Assembly: GCA_021205045.1 (NCBI GenBank)
Contig: JAJPYH010000003.1
Span: 1-5,573 of the forward strand
Direction of reading: 5' to 3'
Length of the DNA stretch: 5,573 nt
Source: Lachnospiraceae bacterium
Lineage (GTDB): Bacteria > Bacillota > Clostridia > Lachnospirales > Lachnospiraceae
Shown here: piece after piece, positions 5,388 to 5,573 of the stretch
How positions within the stretch are numbered: position 1 is the stretch's first letter
Layout of the letters: every line of letters begins with the position of its first letter
Translations under genes and position numbers: made by a program
The notes under the pieces: model-generated
What the model saw: only the letters and a program-made list of their open reading frames with translations
What the model was told of the DNA's origin: nothing
The model's database searches: none

Positions 5388-5573
5388 TCACTCACAGAGA
5401 TAACTGATCAGATACTCTCTCATATACGGAGTCCACCAGTCACGGTAACCAATCTTTGTCGGATGAATTCCATCCAGCATATATATTTTGCGATCAGCAC
5501 TGGTAATGTCATTGAATTCTTCATCATTATATTCTGCCTTTCTGCGAAAGGCACCGATGGGGTTATGAAACAG
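5388..5573 (-). CDS. SGNH/GDSL-family hydrolase, C-terminal part
   Basis: The gene enters from the right edge; the last 61 codons are present, ending at TGA 5388-5390. Residues 34-42 of the visible part read DGIHPTKIG. In SGNH hydrolases this is block V, where D34 and H37 would be the catalytic acid and base partners of a serine lying outside the window. The tail GYRDWWTPYMREYLISYL is a typical C-terminal helix. The family contains esterases and carbohydrate deacetylases. Next to a sugar transporter and a glycosidase, removal of acyl groups from a glycan or glycoside is a reasonable guess. The gap to the transporter ATG is 61 bases, so the genes are probably co-transcribed. The operon promoter lies outside the window. 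Confidence 0.8.
   Translation of the reverse strand: MFHNPIGAFRRKAEYNDEEFNDITSADRKIYMLDGIHPTKIGYRDWWTPYMREYLISYLCE

Noticed and set aside
1..5573. CRISPR array, toxin-antitoxin pair or phage defence cassette
   Set aside because: No regularly spaced repeats, Cas-like motifs or paired small ORFs with such signatures were seen.

Overview
The window looks like chromosomal DNA from a Gram-positive gut Clostridium-type bacterium, most likely Lachnospiraceae. The signs are AGGAGG-like ribosome binding sites, TATAAT-type promoters, U-tailed hairpin terminators, an IS1380-type transposase start, and a family 3 glycosidase of the 'inverted' domain order familiar from Lachnospiraceae. The genus call is inference from recalled families; no search was possible.

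Left part, 1-757: two tRNA genes, Glu(TTC) and Asn(GTT), followed by a terminator. A stretch with no recognised gene follows. It holds an orphan terminator hairpin, a long inverted repeat that encloses a possible 31-residue ORF, and an extended -10 promoter. Middle part, 758-1328: an HD-domain phosphohydrolase gene that changes frame near codon 136.

Transition, 1329-2358: mobile-element debris. A 17-bp presumed IS end is followed by a promoter and about 50 codons of an IS1380-type transposase, fused in frame to about 80 unrecognised codons. A second copy of the same 17-mer sits at the end of that ORF. After it come a non-coding-looking stretch, a small Cys-containing C-terminal remnant on the minus strand, and a cluster of strong hairpins.

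Right part, 2359-5573, all minus strand and read right to left: the C-terminus of an SGNH/GDSL hydrolase, a GPH-type (MelB-like) sugar transporter, and a GH3 glycosidase gene starting in a TAATG overlap with the transporter, then a terminator. This is a small carbohydrate-use operon: an esterase or deacetylase trims a glycan or glycoside, the transporter imports it, and the glycosidase cleaves it. The GH3 gene is broken, with an internal deletion plus frame change, and its normal stop also appears to have been lost by a second small indel. As the sequence stands, the operon keeps uptake but probably has no working glycosidase from this gene.

I found no clearly new defence, CRISPR or biosynthetic system. 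The most notable signals are the pile-up of broken genes around an IS remnant, the structured region at 499-607, the orphan terminator, and the Asp-to-Asn change at a MelB-type cation site of the transporter. Several frame breaks in 5.5 kb could be real decay or assembly indels; raw reads would decide.
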